DNA of 64,000 bases. It comes from Microvirga ossetica. Its GTDB lineage: Bacteria; Pseudomonadota; Alphaproteobacteria; Rhizobiales; Beijerinckiaceae. A model generated the notes under the pieces. The model ran no database searches. It was not told the DNA's origin and saw nothing but the letters and a program-made list of their open reading frames with translations. Positions 35,303-44,689 of the stretch are shown here, one piece after another. The DNA is taken from NCBI RefSeq assembly GCF_002741015.1, contig NZ_CP016620.1, positions 310,001-374,000 of the forward strand. The letters are read 5' to 3'. The position numbers and the translations under genes were made by a program. Each line of letters begins with the position of its first letter. The stretch's first letter is position 1.

Positions 35303-35366
35303 GACAACACGCCTGTTAACTCGGTTGTATGGTTTGCCAGAAGATTTAGGATTCAGGAGCAAGTGA

Positions 35367-35990
35367 ATGGCAAGGTGTGGCGGCGGGCGTCCGACGGTTG
35401 AAAACAGCATCACTCTCGATGTCCGCCACCTCCCGCGCGCCGGCCTCGTCTTGGGCCGTACCCAGTCCGGTACTTTGCAATGGATGTGGTCCAACAACCG
35501 GCCGTCCTGCCAGGCGGCCTACCAGGCCCATCTCGGCGAGGATACTGGCCTACTGCACTTGATGAACATCACGTGCTTTGACCCCTATGGGAGGTTCGGT
35601 CATCTACCAAGCCAGAGCATCCGGCTGGTAGCGACGACTCCACCTTATGGTGGCCGCCGGTGGTGGTTTGTATGCCCGCAGACTGGCCAACGGGTGATGA
35701 AGCTGCATCTTCCCCCAGATGCCCGTGTTTTCGCATCCCGGCAGGCCTATGGCCTGGGCTATGCCATCCAGCGGGAGGGTGCAGGCGAGCAGGCCCGCCG
35801 GCGCGCTCGCAGGGCACGAGCACGGATCGGCGGCAGCTCGAATTTGCTGGAGAAACTGCCCACGAAGCCGAAATGGATGCGCTGGGCAACGTACTGGCGG
35901 TATGTGGAGGCCTGCCACCAAGCAGACCGGCAAACGCTCGCGTTTCTGATCTCCAGCACCGAGAAAATGCTGGGCAGGTCTATCGCATAG
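35367..35990 (+). CDS. Hypothetical protein, 207 aa
   Basis: Resembles a family of uncharacterised rhizobial proteins with the signature GGRRWWFVCPQTGQRVMKLH, then FASRQAYGLGYAIQREG, a zinc-ribbon-like Cys pattern of which only part is kept here (one CP motif and one C upstream). The N-terminal part, LDVRHLPRAGLVLGRTQSGT with LQWMWS, is typical of the same family. The basic C-terminal half suggests nucleic-acid contact. It is the last gene of the phage-like group, 65 bp after the primase-helicase. Function unknown. Confidence 0.6.
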   Translation: MARCGGGRPTVENSITLDVRHLPRAGLVLGRTQSGTLQWMWSNNRPSCQAAYQAHLGEDTGLLHLMNITCFDPYGRFGHLPSQSIRLVATTPPYGGRRWWFVCPQTGQRVMKLHLPPDARVFASRQAYGLGYAIQREGAGEQARRRARRARARIGGSSNLLEKLPTKPKWMRWATYWRYVEACHQADRQTLAFLISSTEKMLGRSIA

Positions 35991-36104
35991 GGCAGGACAT
36001 CTCGGATGTGGTGACGGCGAGCAGCGTTCGCTTTGAATGGCACGATAGGCATCCGAGATCAGTGGGGCCAGCTCTCCTATGCCATCCCGCTCCCGCCGCC
36101 AAAT

Positions 36105-36160
36105 CGCCTATTCGTGCAACAAGGCGTCCAGTTATCAACTCGCCTAATCGAGCAACAAGG
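36105..36160. repeat. Two imperfect 20-bp direct repeats
   Basis: CGCCTATTCGTGCAACAAGG at 36105-36124 and CGCCTAATCGAGCAACAAGG at 36141-36160 differ at two positions. With only two units and a 36-bp period this is not a CRISPR. It may be a protein-binding or recombination site at the border between the phage-like module and the polymer cluster. Confidence 0.45.
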
Positions 36161-36173
36161 TGCCGTTCAGGCG

Positions 36174-37100
36174 CTAGTGCACCGTTGCGGGCTCGTCCAA
36201 GCCGAAGGCCTTGATCGCCTCGTCGGCCTGGAGCATGCCCCGCGCCGTGTGCCCCACATCGGAGGCGGTGACCATCCGCCAGCGAAAGTTCCAGCCGTTG
36301 GCCCGGGCCATCGACTTCGCGGAATCGAACACGAACCGGCCGCGCTCCAGCCGGTTCCCGCCTTGGCGCACTGCTTCGGGGAATTGAGAGAGGTCCTCAT
36401 CGCCCGTGTCGTCGTTGCCGAGATAGATTGTGATCGGAAGATCGAGATAGGTGCTCAGCTGGCGTTCGCCCTCGGTGGGCCCGAACACGCGGCCCAAGCC
36501 GAAGGGGACGGGTTCCGACGTCGACGGAAGGACATAGGTGGAGGGGTTCGCGATCACGATCTGGGCGGCGTCGCGCGGCGGGTCGAAGGCCGCCACACGC
36601 GACAGGAATTGCCCGCCCGCCGAATGGCCGAACAGGTAATACGGCGCGCTCGGCATCCCCTCCTCCAGCCTGGCCCAGGCGACAAGCTCCGCCACGAGGG
36701 ATACGGTCCATTGCTCCCTGCGGAGGAGCTTCTGGTCCTGAACGATTCCGCCTCTCTGGTACCGCCAGGTCGGAAACCGCTCCCGGTCGAACAGCGGCGC
36801 GAACACGATCATGCACTTGCGGTCGGCCAGCTCGCGCGCCGAGTTGCGGTACGAGTACGCGTTCCGCCCGAGACCGTGAAACACGAACAGCAACGACGGC
36901 TTCTCGCAGCCTGTAGGGCGATAGGTGTAGACCGTGATCGGACCCTCGCGAAGATAGGCCGTGATCTTGTCCTTCCCGGGCTCGCGGGCGAAGCTCTCCA
37001 ACGGCCCGAAGGCGACTGCGAGCAGGCCCAGCGCCGCCGCGAGCACCGTCGTGCAGGCCAGGGCCGCGGACCGACGAAACAACCCTTCCACTCTCATCAT
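36174..37100 (-). CDS. Exported alpha/beta hydrolase, 308 aa (paralogue 1 of 3)
   Basis: An N-terminal signal peptide (RSAALACTTVLAAALGLLAV, residues about 10-38) is followed by an alpha/beta-hydrolase fold: oxyanion region LLFVFHGLGRNAYSY, nucleophile elbow YLFGHSAGGQFLSRV (Ser in GHSAG), acidic residue around DDTGDEDLS and final His in SDVGHTARGM. The overall type is a feruloyl-esterase or PHB-depolymerase-like hydrolase. Two paralogues with the same motifs are at 48199 and 50126. This one should act in the periplasm or outside. It is convergent with the phage-like module and lies 98 bp downstream of the P-loop gene on the same strand. Confidence 0.8.
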   Translation of the reverse strand: MMRVEGLFRRSAALACTTVLAAALGLLAVAFGPLESFAREPGKDKITAYLREGPITVYTYRPTGCEKPSLLFVFHGLGRNAYSYRNSARELADRKCMIVFAPLFDRERFPTWRYQRGGIVQDQKLLRREQWTVSLVAELVAWARLEEGMPSAPYYLFGHSAGGQFLSRVAAFDPPRDAAQIVIANPSTYVLPSTSEPVPFGLGRVFGPTEGERQLSTYLDLPITIYLGNDDTGDEDLSQFPEAVRQGGNRLERGRFVFDSAKSMARANGWNFRWRMVTASDVGHTARGMLQADEAIKAFGLDEPATVH

Positions 37101-37197
37101 TCCATCTCGCGTAAGATCCCGACGCGCCGTCCGCCTTTCACGCTTCGCCGTTGCGCGCGATACCCGAACCCGGGCGCCGTCACCGTCCGACCGGCCG

Positions 37198-38961
37198 TCA
37201 TTTGCCGCCGAAACCCGACACGCTCCGGGCGGGCCTCATCGGCATGGTCTCGACCCTGACGAACGGGTCCATTTCGGCATGGTCGTCACCATAGCCCGCG
37301 ACTACGCCATATTCATCCCTGATGGATTTCCGTCGCTGCTCCGCACTAGGCTCGCCCCTGAGGGCGGAGTCGATCGTGCCGATGCTGGCCAGATCGAGTC
37401 CCAAACGGTGCGCCTGCTGTTTGACTTCGAGGCTCCAATCCGCAATCGCCTGCGGCGACGTTCCGGACGTGCCCATCCGCGCGAGCAGTTGCTCGAGGTC
37501 GCAGGGGGTGGCATCCGACGCGGTGGCGCGGGCAATCAGCGAAACCAGTTCCTTCGCCGGGATTCGCTCCTGATGCAGAAAGGCCGGATGGTAGCCGCCC
37601 TTGCGAATTCTCGGCACCCGGACGTCAATCCTGCCGAGATCGGTTTTCCATGTGTGGGTTCGGTAACCGCTCCGGTGGTTGATCCGGCCGGTGCAGCGCT
37701 TCCTCGTCCCGGCGCCGCAGGCCAGGGACACCTCCTCGGCCATGACTTTGTCGGCCACCATCTTCAGAAGCTCGCGGATGCCTCCCGCGGTGCTATCCCG
37801 AGCAGCCGGCGGGGCGGTCAGCCGCTCGCCAGCATGCGCCTTCGCGGCGCCGGCGCCGAGCATCGCACCATCGTGGTCCCTCCATATCTCGACGCGGCAG
37901 CGCTGCCCGTTGATCTCGTCGGCAACCTTGGTGCCCATAATGGCGGACGTGAGAGCGCCGTCCTGGATCTCCCAGGGGGTGTAGACAGGCAGGCCCGTCG
38001 AGCGCGCGGCCTCCCGCATCATCAGGGGAGATTGGGTTAGGCGTCCGCTGACGGCGAGAACCCTGTGACCGGCCGCCCTCAAGGTATCCACGCCGCATTT
38101 CGCGCCCATCGAATCGTAGGCCGCGAACACGACGCCGACGCAGCTCTCCCACAACCCCTTGGCCTGGATGACGTCGGCGGTCTCCAGATGCTGCAGCCCG
38201 TCGGCAACCTCCACGACCGCGATGTCGCAGCCGGCCTTGGCGGCGCTGCCGATCAGACGTTTCGTTGCCGCGACGATGTCGTCCAGCGGGATCAGGTAGG
38301 TGCTTGCGAGTCCCCCGTCCGTGAAATCGAGAACGACGTCGGCGCCTGCGTCGCGCACGATCCAGAGATCGTTTCCCGCGCCTGTCCCGGTCGCCTTGAT
38401 GGCAGCGACCTGGTAGCCGGCTGCTTTCAATCCTCTCACCAACGATGTCGAGGTGAATGTCTTCCCGGCATTCATCGATGTTCCCAGCGAGAGCACCACC
38501 GGAATGGACGGGGCAGAACCCGATCCGTCGACCGCGAAATTCCTGAGGTTCAGGCGCTTGCCCTGTGCATCGCCGATGAGGCCGAGGGGCGTGATGCGAG
38601 TCGACGGAATCATCCGCTCGTTGCGCGTGATCTCGCACGACGCTATGCCGCCTGCGGCCACGAGATCGCAGCTGCTCAAATCCTCTCCGATCACTCCCTC
38701 GTACTGGTCGGGCGCATATCGGTTGCCGAAGCAGACGATAGCTTCATCGCCGGAGAAGAGATGAGCGCGCCGACCGTCGGTCAGCTCGATGCGCCGCTGC
38801 TTGCCGATCTCGTCGATGCGGACCAGCACAAGATCGCCGGACGCAGGAACAACAGACGGCCCAACGATGAGGGTCTTCATGGCGTCCGGGGCGACGCGGC
38901 GGATCGTATACGCTCGCTTCGCACGTGCCACGCGCGCAGCATCCAGTACTTCTAATGACAT
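37198..38961 (-). CDS. P-loop NTPase fused to an IS256 transposase N-terminal domain, 587 aa
   Basis: Residues about 145-345 form a P-loop NTPase with VVLSLGTSMNAGKTFTSTSL (Walker A), GLKAAGYQVAAIKATGTGAG, and CDIAVVEVADGLQH as a Walker B-like strand. This recalls BioD-like or DUF1611-like enzymes. Residues about 395-475 read like the N-terminal, non-catalytic domain of Mutator/IS256 transposases: LLKMVADKVMAEEVSLACGA, GRINHRSGYRTHTWKTDLG, DVRVPRIRKGGYHPAFL. The DDE core is absent, and a novel 110-residue tail follows. ATG 38961 has GGAG and GAGGAA upstream. The frame is uninterrupted, so either a stable chimera or a read-through into an old insertion. Confidence 0.65.
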   Translation of the reverse strand: MSLEVLDAARVARAKRAYTIRRVAPDAMKTLIVGPSVVPASGDLVLVRIDEIGKQRRIELTDGRRAHLFSGDEAIVCFGNRYAPDQYEGVIGEDLSSCDLVAAGGIASCEITRNERMIPSTRITPLGLIGDAQGKRLNLRNFAVDGSGSAPSIPVVLSLGTSMNAGKTFTSTSLVRGLKAAGYQVAAIKATGTGAGNDLWIVRDAGADVVLDFTDGGLASTYLIPLDDIVAATKRLIGSAAKAGCDIAVVEVADGLQHLETADVIQAKGLWESCVGVVFAAYDSMGAKCGVDTLRAAGHRVLAVSGRLTQSPLMMREAARSTGLPVYTPWEIQDGALTSAIMGTKVADEINGQRCRVEIWRDHDGAMLGAGAAKAHAGERLTAPPAARDSTAGGIRELLKMVADKVMAEEVSLACGAGTRKRCTGRINHRSGYRTHTWKTDLGRIDVRVPRIRKGGYHPAFLHQERIPAKELVSLIARATASDATPCDLEQLLARMGTSGTSPQAIADWSLEVKQQAHRLGLDLASIGTIDSALRGEPSAEQRRKSIRDEYGVVAGYGDDHAEMDPFVRVETMPMRPARSVSGFGGK

Positions 38962-39825
38962 TTCCTCGTCTCCAAATCCTCCCCAACGTATTGTTGGCGC
39001 GGATTTTTAGGCCGAATACTGAATTTGTTGGCGCACTGTTCTGATAGATTGAATACCGGGACTCCTGCTGTCAACGCGAAAATACACACGCCGAAGTGCT
39101 CAAAATGTGGATCTCCATGTAGATTACCCACTCGGGGCATTCGCTGGAAAATTTGCGAAGAAAGCGAGTGTACGTGAGAAGAAGAGGTATTGTCCGGCAC
39201 GCTACGCAGCAAATATTGTACGCAGATACATAGTGATATCGCCCACCATCGGCATCCGTGATGTCAAGGTCCAGGCATCAAGCGCGAAGAAGTGCACGGA
39301 TGATCTCCCACATTCATGACAAGGAACGCGTCGCGGTGAGCCCAGGCGACGTCTTCCGGTCCGGCCCGAAGAGCTTGCGAGGATCTGCCGTGGACAGTGC
39401 CAATGACTCGACGTCCGGATCCGGCGCTGGTCGATCGGCGCGATCAAGCTGTCGCGCCGGCGTGGCGCGAGGCAGCACCCGAATGGATTACTCACATTCC
39501 TCACGCGCATTGATCGTGCGAGGACTTACTAATCGACGTCATGGAGGATCAGGTCAGAACCCAGCGTCGTCGTTTTCTATTCTTCAGCTCGACTGTAGTA
39601 TTCGTATTTCTTCTCCCGGAGAGGCCAGAGTAGGATGATGGATGCCCATCCAGGCTGCCCTGCATCCTCTGTACAGGGGAGATACTTGAGGGACTGCCGT
39701 CTCCGCCGGCCGGGCCAGTCCGGGAGGGAATGGACTCGAGGTTTTTGAACGAAGCGAACAAGAGTTGAGTCGTCGCGCAAGCCCCTGCCCGAAAATGCGC
39801 CGCTGCTCGGAAATGCAGAGATCGA
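38962..39825. other. Divergent promoter region of the polymer cluster, no gene
   Basis: 860 bp between the divergent P-loop gene and the type I secretion operon. The first half is AT-richer and may hold regulatory sites for both directions. No coding frame, repeat or clear promoter hexamer is supported. Confidence 0.4.
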
Positions 39826-41538
39826 ATGCCCAGACTGAGGAAGAGAAATGCTAGTGAAGGAAGTCAGGTGGTCCGCTTGGCTTGGCGCGCGTCCTTCGGG
39901 GGAATTCTGTCGATCCTGGTCTTCAGCATCATCGTGAATGTGCTGAGATTCATCGCCCCGTTGTACATCCTGCACATCTTCGACCGCATTCCGGCGAGCC
40001 GAAGCGTCGAGACGCTGATCCTGCTGACGATCATCGCTCTTCTGGCGATCGTGGCCGGCATCGCGCTGGATGCCGTGCGGAAGCGTCTGCTCGGGCAATG
40101 GGGCAAGTGGATCGAAGAGCAGCTTGGCCATGTCATCGTCTACCGGGGCCTTAATGAAAGGTCGATCGGCCAATCGCCGTCGGTGCAAGCCTCGCTCGAT
40201 GAGCTCTCGCGGCTCCGCTCGTTCATCGCCAAGTCGGCGGTTCACTGGATCGACGTGGTCTGGGCGCCTGTTTTCCTGCTGGGCGTGTACCTGATCGAGC
40301 CCCTGCTCGGCCTGGTGGCTTTCGGTGCCGTCGTCATTATGATCGGGCTGGGAGCCTTCCAGGAGGCCGCCACGCGGGAGTCGCGGCACGCATCCCGGAA
40401 AGCCGCCGCGGACGCGGGCGAGATCGTGCTGAACGCGGAGCGGAAGTACGAAACGGTCGGAGCCCTCAGCATGGCGTCGAATCTGGCCAGCCGGTGGCGC
40501 CAGACGACCGCTGCGCACCTCGACGAACGCGAGCGGGCGGAGGCGCGCTCAACCGTCTACCGGTTGATGTCGAGAGGCCTGGGCGATTGCCTCAGGATCA
40601 TCATGATCGGCGTCGGCATTTGGTTGTTCCTCCACGGAGTCCTGACGCTCGGAGGGGTGTTCGCCGCGCGGATGATGGGCGGCTTAGGCTACAGGCTCGC
40701 GGAGCGGGCCACAGGCAGCTGGCGAAGCCTCAAGGACGGCGTGGCCGCGTACAGGTCCATCAAGGCCCAGCTGGCGAATGAGCCGGGCCGCAGTATCTCC
40801 GTCCACAGCGCCACCGACAAGGCGGAGCTCATGCTGGATCAGGTGAGCTTCCGCTATCCGGGCCAGGCGAGCGACACGATCAGAAAGCTGAGCCTGACCC
40901 TAGCGGCTGGTGAGATTCTGGTGATAACCGGCTCCGCCGGCAGCGGAAAGACGACTCTGTCTCGGCTCGCCGTGGGGCTGCTCGAGCCGCGCCATGGGCA
41001 AGCTCGTCTCGGCGACGTCGAGATCCGGCGGATCCCGCCCGACCGGCAGGCGCAACTGATCGGCTACCTGCCGCAGCAGACCGAGCTTTTCCGTGGGACC
41101 GTTCGCGAGAACATCGCGTGCATGGGCGATGCAAATTTCGACGACGTTGTGGCCGCGGCCAAGCTGGCGGCGATCCACGACGTCCTGGTGCGTCTTCCGG
41201 ACGGCTACGACACGCTCATCGGAGACGAGTTGACGGCCCTGTCGGGCAGCGAGCAGAAACGGATCGCCCTGGCCCGCGCCGTCTACAGGCGACCGCGCCT
41301 TCTGGTACTCGACGAGCCGGCGGCAAATCTCGACAGGCGCTCCCGAAAGGCCCTGGAGGCGGCCGTCTCAAATCTGAGGGCGGCCGGGGCTTCGATCATC
41401 ATCACGCAGGCCACGAAATCGTCCCGCTGGAACACGATCGCCGACAAGTTCCTGATCCTGGGCGGCGGGACTCCGGAGCTTACGGTCGCGTCCGACGTTC
41501 GTGGAGAGAACATATCTGAAATGAGGAGGGTCAAATGA
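39826..41538 (+). CDS. Type I secretion ABC transporter (PrtD-like), 570 aa
   Basis: An N-terminal membrane domain with about six spans (for example GGILSILVFSIIVNVLRFIA, ILLTIIALLAIVAGIALDAV) is followed by a nucleotide-binding domain: Walker A ITGSAGSGKTTLSRL at about residue 365, Q-loop YLPQQTELFRGTV, signature ALSGSEQKRIALARA and Walker B RLLVLDEPAANLDR. The switch region reads IIITQATKSS, so the usual catalytic His is not present, which is unusual. The layout is that of PrtD/HasD type I exporters without an N-terminal peptidase. It overlaps the HlyD gene by 4 bp. Confidence 0.83.
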   Translation: MPRLRKRNASEGSQVVRLAWRASFGGILSILVFSIIVNVLRFIAPLYILHIFDRIPASRSVETLILLTIIALLAIVAGIALDAVRKRLLGQWGKWIEEQLGHVIVYRGLNERSIGQSPSVQASLDELSRLRSFIAKSAVHWIDVVWAPVFLLGVYLIEPLLGLVAFGAVVIMIGLGAFQEAATRESRHASRKAAADAGEIVLNAERKYETVGALSMASNLASRWRQTTAAHLDERERAEARSTVYRLMSRGLGDCLRIIMIGVGIWLFLHGVLTLGGVFAARMMGGLGYRLAERATGSWRSLKDGVAAYRSIKAQLANEPGRSISVHSATDKAELMLDQVSFRYPGQASDTIRKLSLTLAAGEILVITGSAGSGKTTLSRLAVGLLEPRHGQARLGDVEIRRIPPDRQAQLIGYLPQQTELFRGTVRENIACMGDANFDDVVAAAKLAAIHDVLVRLPDGYDTLIGDELTALSGSEQKRIALARAVYRRPRLLVLDEPAANLDRRSRKALEAAVSNLRAAGASIIITQATKSSRWNTIADKFLILGGGTPELTVASDVRGENISEMRRVK

Positions 41539-42902
41539 GTGTCAGTGCGCACGCTCAGGGAAACCACCCGTTGCTGTCATCTAGTCCTTTGGGTGGAGCC
41601 AAGAATGTCCTGTGGTCGTCCTCGCCGTTTAGCGTGAAGCTCATTCTCCTGGGCTTCGTGATGATCGCCGTCTTCCTGGGAGCCTTCTCCACATGGGCCG
41701 TTCTCGCGCCGCTCGAGAGTGCGGTGAGAGCCTCCGGCGTCGTGGCCGTCGATACGAGCGTGAAGACCATTCAGCACCTCGAGGGCGGAATCATCGACGG
41801 GATCCTCGTCAAGGAAGGGCAGCCGGTCAAAAGCGAAGATGTTCTCATCAAGCTGCGGCGGCAGATCACGGCCGCGACGATGAACCAGGTGGAGGCCGAA
41901 TATTACCAGGCGCGTGCAACCGAGGCGCGGCTCATCGCGGAACGCGACAACGCTGCCGAGATCCGCGTGCCGGAGGAGCTGTCGTCGGCGGCCGACAGCA
42001 AGGTCGTCCAAGAGGCGATCTCGGGGCAGCAGACTGTTTTCGCAAGCCGGCGCAGGCTCACCGGAGAGCGGCGCACCATCATCGCGCAGACCATCGATGC
42101 GCTTGGCATCGAGGTGGGCGGACTGGAAGGACAGGTCGATTCCTCGCGCAAGCAATTGGCCCTGATCGATGAGGAGCTTCGCGATGCGAACAAGCTCCTG
42201 TCCCAGGGCCTGACCAACAAGCCGCGCGTGCTGGCCCTCCAGCGCAGCAAGGCCGAGATCGAAGGCCGGCTGGGCAACTACACCGCGTCCATTGGTGTCG
42301 CGCGACAGCGCATGAGCGAGGCCCGGCTCAAGATCGCCGAACTCGACGCAGCCGTGTCCAAGGAGGTGGTGGAAAGCCTCGAGCGCGTGAGGGCGCAGGC
42401 CTACGAGGCCGGCCAGAAGCTCGCGGCGGCGCGGGATGTCCTGCAGCGCACGGAAATCCGCTCACCGATCGACGGCATCGTCGTCGGCCTGAAGGTCCAT
42501 ACGATCGGAGGCGTGATCGGCGCCGGACAGGCGTTGCTCGACATCGTTCCAAGCAACGACAAGCTGGTGGTCTGGGCTTCCATCGACCCGCAGGACATCG
42601 ACGAAGTGAAGGCAGGGTATCGCGCGACGATCTGGCTCTGGGCCCTCAACCGGAGACACCAGGCCTCGATCGAGGGGCGCCTGCAGACGGTGTCTGCCGA
42701 TCGGCTCGTGGATGCGAAGAGCGGCCAGCCCTATTATCTGGCCCGCGTCGAACTCGACACCGACACGAAGGATGCCCAGCAGGTGGTGATCCAGCCTGGC
42801 ATGAGTGCCGACGTGATGGTCCGCACCGGGGCGCGAACCTTCTGGCAGTACATTTCCGCGCCGCTGTCCCAGGTGATGCGCCGTGCCTTCAGAGAAGGAT
42901 AA
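41535..42902 (+). CDS. HlyD-family membrane fusion protein, 455 aa
   Basis: The periplasmic adaptor of a type I secretion system. One N-terminal membrane span (VKLILLGFVMIAVFLGAFST) is followed by the biotinyl-like half motif VKTIQHLEGGIIDGILVKEG. A long coiled coil comes next (about residues 130-300), and then the second lipoyl half and beta barrel with RTEIRSPIDGIVVGLKVHTI and the C-terminal VQPGMSADVMVRTGARTFWQ. Length and order are those of PrtE/HlyD proteins. It starts inside the ABC transporter stop. The outer-membrane TolC partner is not in this window and could be chromosomal. Confidence 0.88.
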   Translation: MSVSAHAQGNHPLLSSSPLGGAKNVLWSSSPFSVKLILLGFVMIAVFLGAFSTWAVLAPLESAVRASGVVAVDTSVKTIQHLEGGIIDGILVKEGQPVKSEDVLIKLRRQITAATMNQVEAEYYQARATEARLIAERDNAAEIRVPEELSSAADSKVVQEAISGQQTVFASRRRLTGERRTIIAQTIDALGIEVGGLEGQVDSSRKQLALIDEELRDANKLLSQGLTNKPRVLALQRSKAEIEGRLGNYTASIGVARQRMSEARLKIAELDAAVSKEVVESLERVRAQAYEAGQKLAAARDVLQRTEIRSPIDGIVVGLKVHTIGGVIGAGQALLDIVPSNDKLVVWASIDPQDIDEVKAGYRATIWLWALNRRHQASIEGRLQTVSADRLVDAKSGQPYYLARVELDTDTKDAQQVVIQPGMSADVMVRTGARTFWQYISAPLSQVMRRAFREG

Positions 42903-43012
42903 ACCCGGGCCGCTCGTTCGGCGGGAGCCTCGACATCGAGCGGCCCAGGTTCCGGCCGGAGCCCGGCCCCTCCCGGGCTCCGCGCCCCATGACGAACCGG
43001 TCGGAGTGCGCC

Positions 43013-44518
43013 ATGGTCATGCATCCCGTTGAGATGGGGCCGTTCTTCCCTGCAGCTTCCGAGGAACGGGAGCTCCTGGAGCATGGCGATGCCCCGACGC
43101 GGGACGGGGCCCCCAACGAGGCGGCGGCTGCGCTGCGCAAGGCTGCAGAGGTCGTCTACAGGTTCATCCTGGAGAAGCAGCCCGCCGATTACCGGACCCT
43201 GATGAGCCTGGGCTACCTGGCTCGGCAGCGCGGTGACGCGGTCACCGCCCTGGACTATTTCGCGACAGCGCGGGGCGTCAATCCGGTCCGCACTCGCCCG
43301 CAGCTCGAGATGGCGGTGGAGCTGCGGACGCTGTCGCGTCTCGATGAGGCGGAGGATCTCTATCGCGGCCTTATGGAGGGGCACCCGAATCTCGTGCGTG
43401 CGCTCGCGGGCCTCGGGCAGATCGAGCAACTGCGCGGCAGGCCCAGGCAGGCGTTGCGCTACTATCAGGCTGCCGCGGCGGCCGACCCGGCCCGGGCCGA
43501 CCTGAAACTCCACGCCGCCGCGCAGCTGCGCCGGCTGTCGCGCTTCCGCGAGGCGGAGCAGGTCTATCGCGACATCCTGGCCGACCGGCCGGGCCATGCC
43601 GTCGCCCAGCGGCGGCTCGAGAGGCTGCCCCGGTCGACCGCATCAGGCCTCGCGCCCATGGAGAGCGGATGGCTTGGGCGGGAGACCTTTCTGCGCGCCG
43701 CCGAGTGGGGCGGGCATCTCGAGGCCCTGGGCAGACCCGCCTTCGGCATGAGCGTTTTGGCGCTGGCGCAGGACTTCGCCGCCGGAGCGTCGGAGGAGGT
43801 CAAGAGCGACTGCATTCTCCTGCGCCTGGGACGGCGGACCAAGCTGCTGCCCCTGGTGCCGAGCCTGGAGGACTACGCGGGGCTTCTCACGCGGGAGGCG
43901 AAGGCGTTGCGTCCGAGCGACCTGCTCGGATACGTGCCCGCGCGGCCGGAGAGCGTATGGACGAACGGCGCGGCCCTCGTCATGAGCCACCGCGAGGTGG
44001 CATGGCGCCGGGAGAATCTGGCGAGAATGCCCGGGGCGTCCCTTCAGGCGTGTCGGCGGAGCATCCGAACGCTGCAAGAGGCCGGCGCGCAGGTGGAGCC
44101 GGTCGGCCCCGGGAACTTGGCGCGCGTGGTTGCTTGCGAGGAGCGGCGGCATGCCGCGCCTACGGGCGAGAGACCGCCGGCGTCACAGCGGGCGCGCACG
44201 GCCTGGATCTTGGAGAACCTGCCTCTGCTTGAAGCCCTGGGGGTGAAGCACGTAGCCGTGGTGATGGACGGCGACGTCGTCGGCTACGCGGTGGGCAGCC
44301 CTCTTGGCACGTCGTGGGCCGCTTGCGTGCGTGCCGCACACGACCACCTGGACGGCATTGTCCCGCTGCTCGTGCGCGAGCACGCCAAGCTGTACCCGGA
44401 CCGGGAATGGATCAGCGCGGGCCGGCTCGGGAGACGCCACGGGCTTGCTGCGGTCGCGCAGGAGCTTCCCGCGAAGGTTCTTGACAAACGGACGAAGGCG
44501 GGATGGATTCAGGCGTAG
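43013..44518 (+). CDS. TPR protein with a DUF2156/GNAT-like C-terminus, 501 aa
   Basis: Residues about 35-200 are tetratricopeptide repeats, for example YRTLMSLGYLARQRGDAVTA, then LEMAVELRTLSRLDEAEDLY and KLHAAAQLRRLSRFREAEQV. The C-terminal half holds AWILENLPLLEALGVKHVAV with GDVVGYAVGSPLGTSWAACV and LGRRHGLAAVAQELPAK, which resembles the DUF2156 fold of tRNA-dependent aminoacyltransferases. I preferred ATG 43013 because GGAG lies 6 bases upstream; 42989 is an alternative. It follows HlyD by about 100 bp and precedes the ATP-grasp/CapA gene, so it is likely part of the same operon. Confidence 0.65.
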   Translation: MVMHPVEMGPFFPAASEERELLEHGDAPTRDGAPNEAAAALRKAAEVVYRFILEKQPADYRTLMSLGYLARQRGDAVTALDYFATARGVNPVRTRPQLEMAVELRTLSRLDEAEDLYRGLMEGHPNLVRALAGLGQIEQLRGRPRQALRYYQAAAAADPARADLKLHAAAQLRRLSRFREAEQVYRDILADRPGHAVAQRRLERLPRSTASGLAPMESGWLGRETFLRAAEWGGHLEALGRPAFGMSVLALAQDFAAGASEEVKSDCILLRLGRRTKLLPLVPSLEDYAGLLTREAKALRPSDLLGYVPARPESVWTNGAALVMSHREVAWRRENLARMPGASLQACRRSIRTLQEAGAQVEPVGPGNLARVVACEERRHAAPTGERPPASQRARTAWILENLPLLEALGVKHVAVVMDGDVVGYAVGSPLGTSWAACVRAAHDHLDGIVPLLVREHAKLYPDREWISAGRLGRRHGLAAVAQELPAKVLDKRTKAGWIQA

Positions 44519-44689
44519 CTTGCGCGGCCCGTGGGTCGCCTGCCGCGCCGACGGCGATTACCTCATCCTGGGGAGCGGTGACGACTTATTCGCTCGCAGG
44601 ATACTTCCTTTGGGTATTGCCGCTTGCGTTCCGCCCGGCCGAATCTCGTTGTAGTCTTCTCTCCACAGCGGGTCTGGATCGGATAGCGC

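Noticed and set aside
36105..36160. Short CRISPR array
   Set aside because: Only two imperfect repeat units with a 16-bp gap and no cas gene.
36033..38955. Long plus-strand open frames (408, 359 and 296 codons)
   Set aside because: They are antisense to the hydrolase and the P-loop fusion gene. Composition is typical of shadows.
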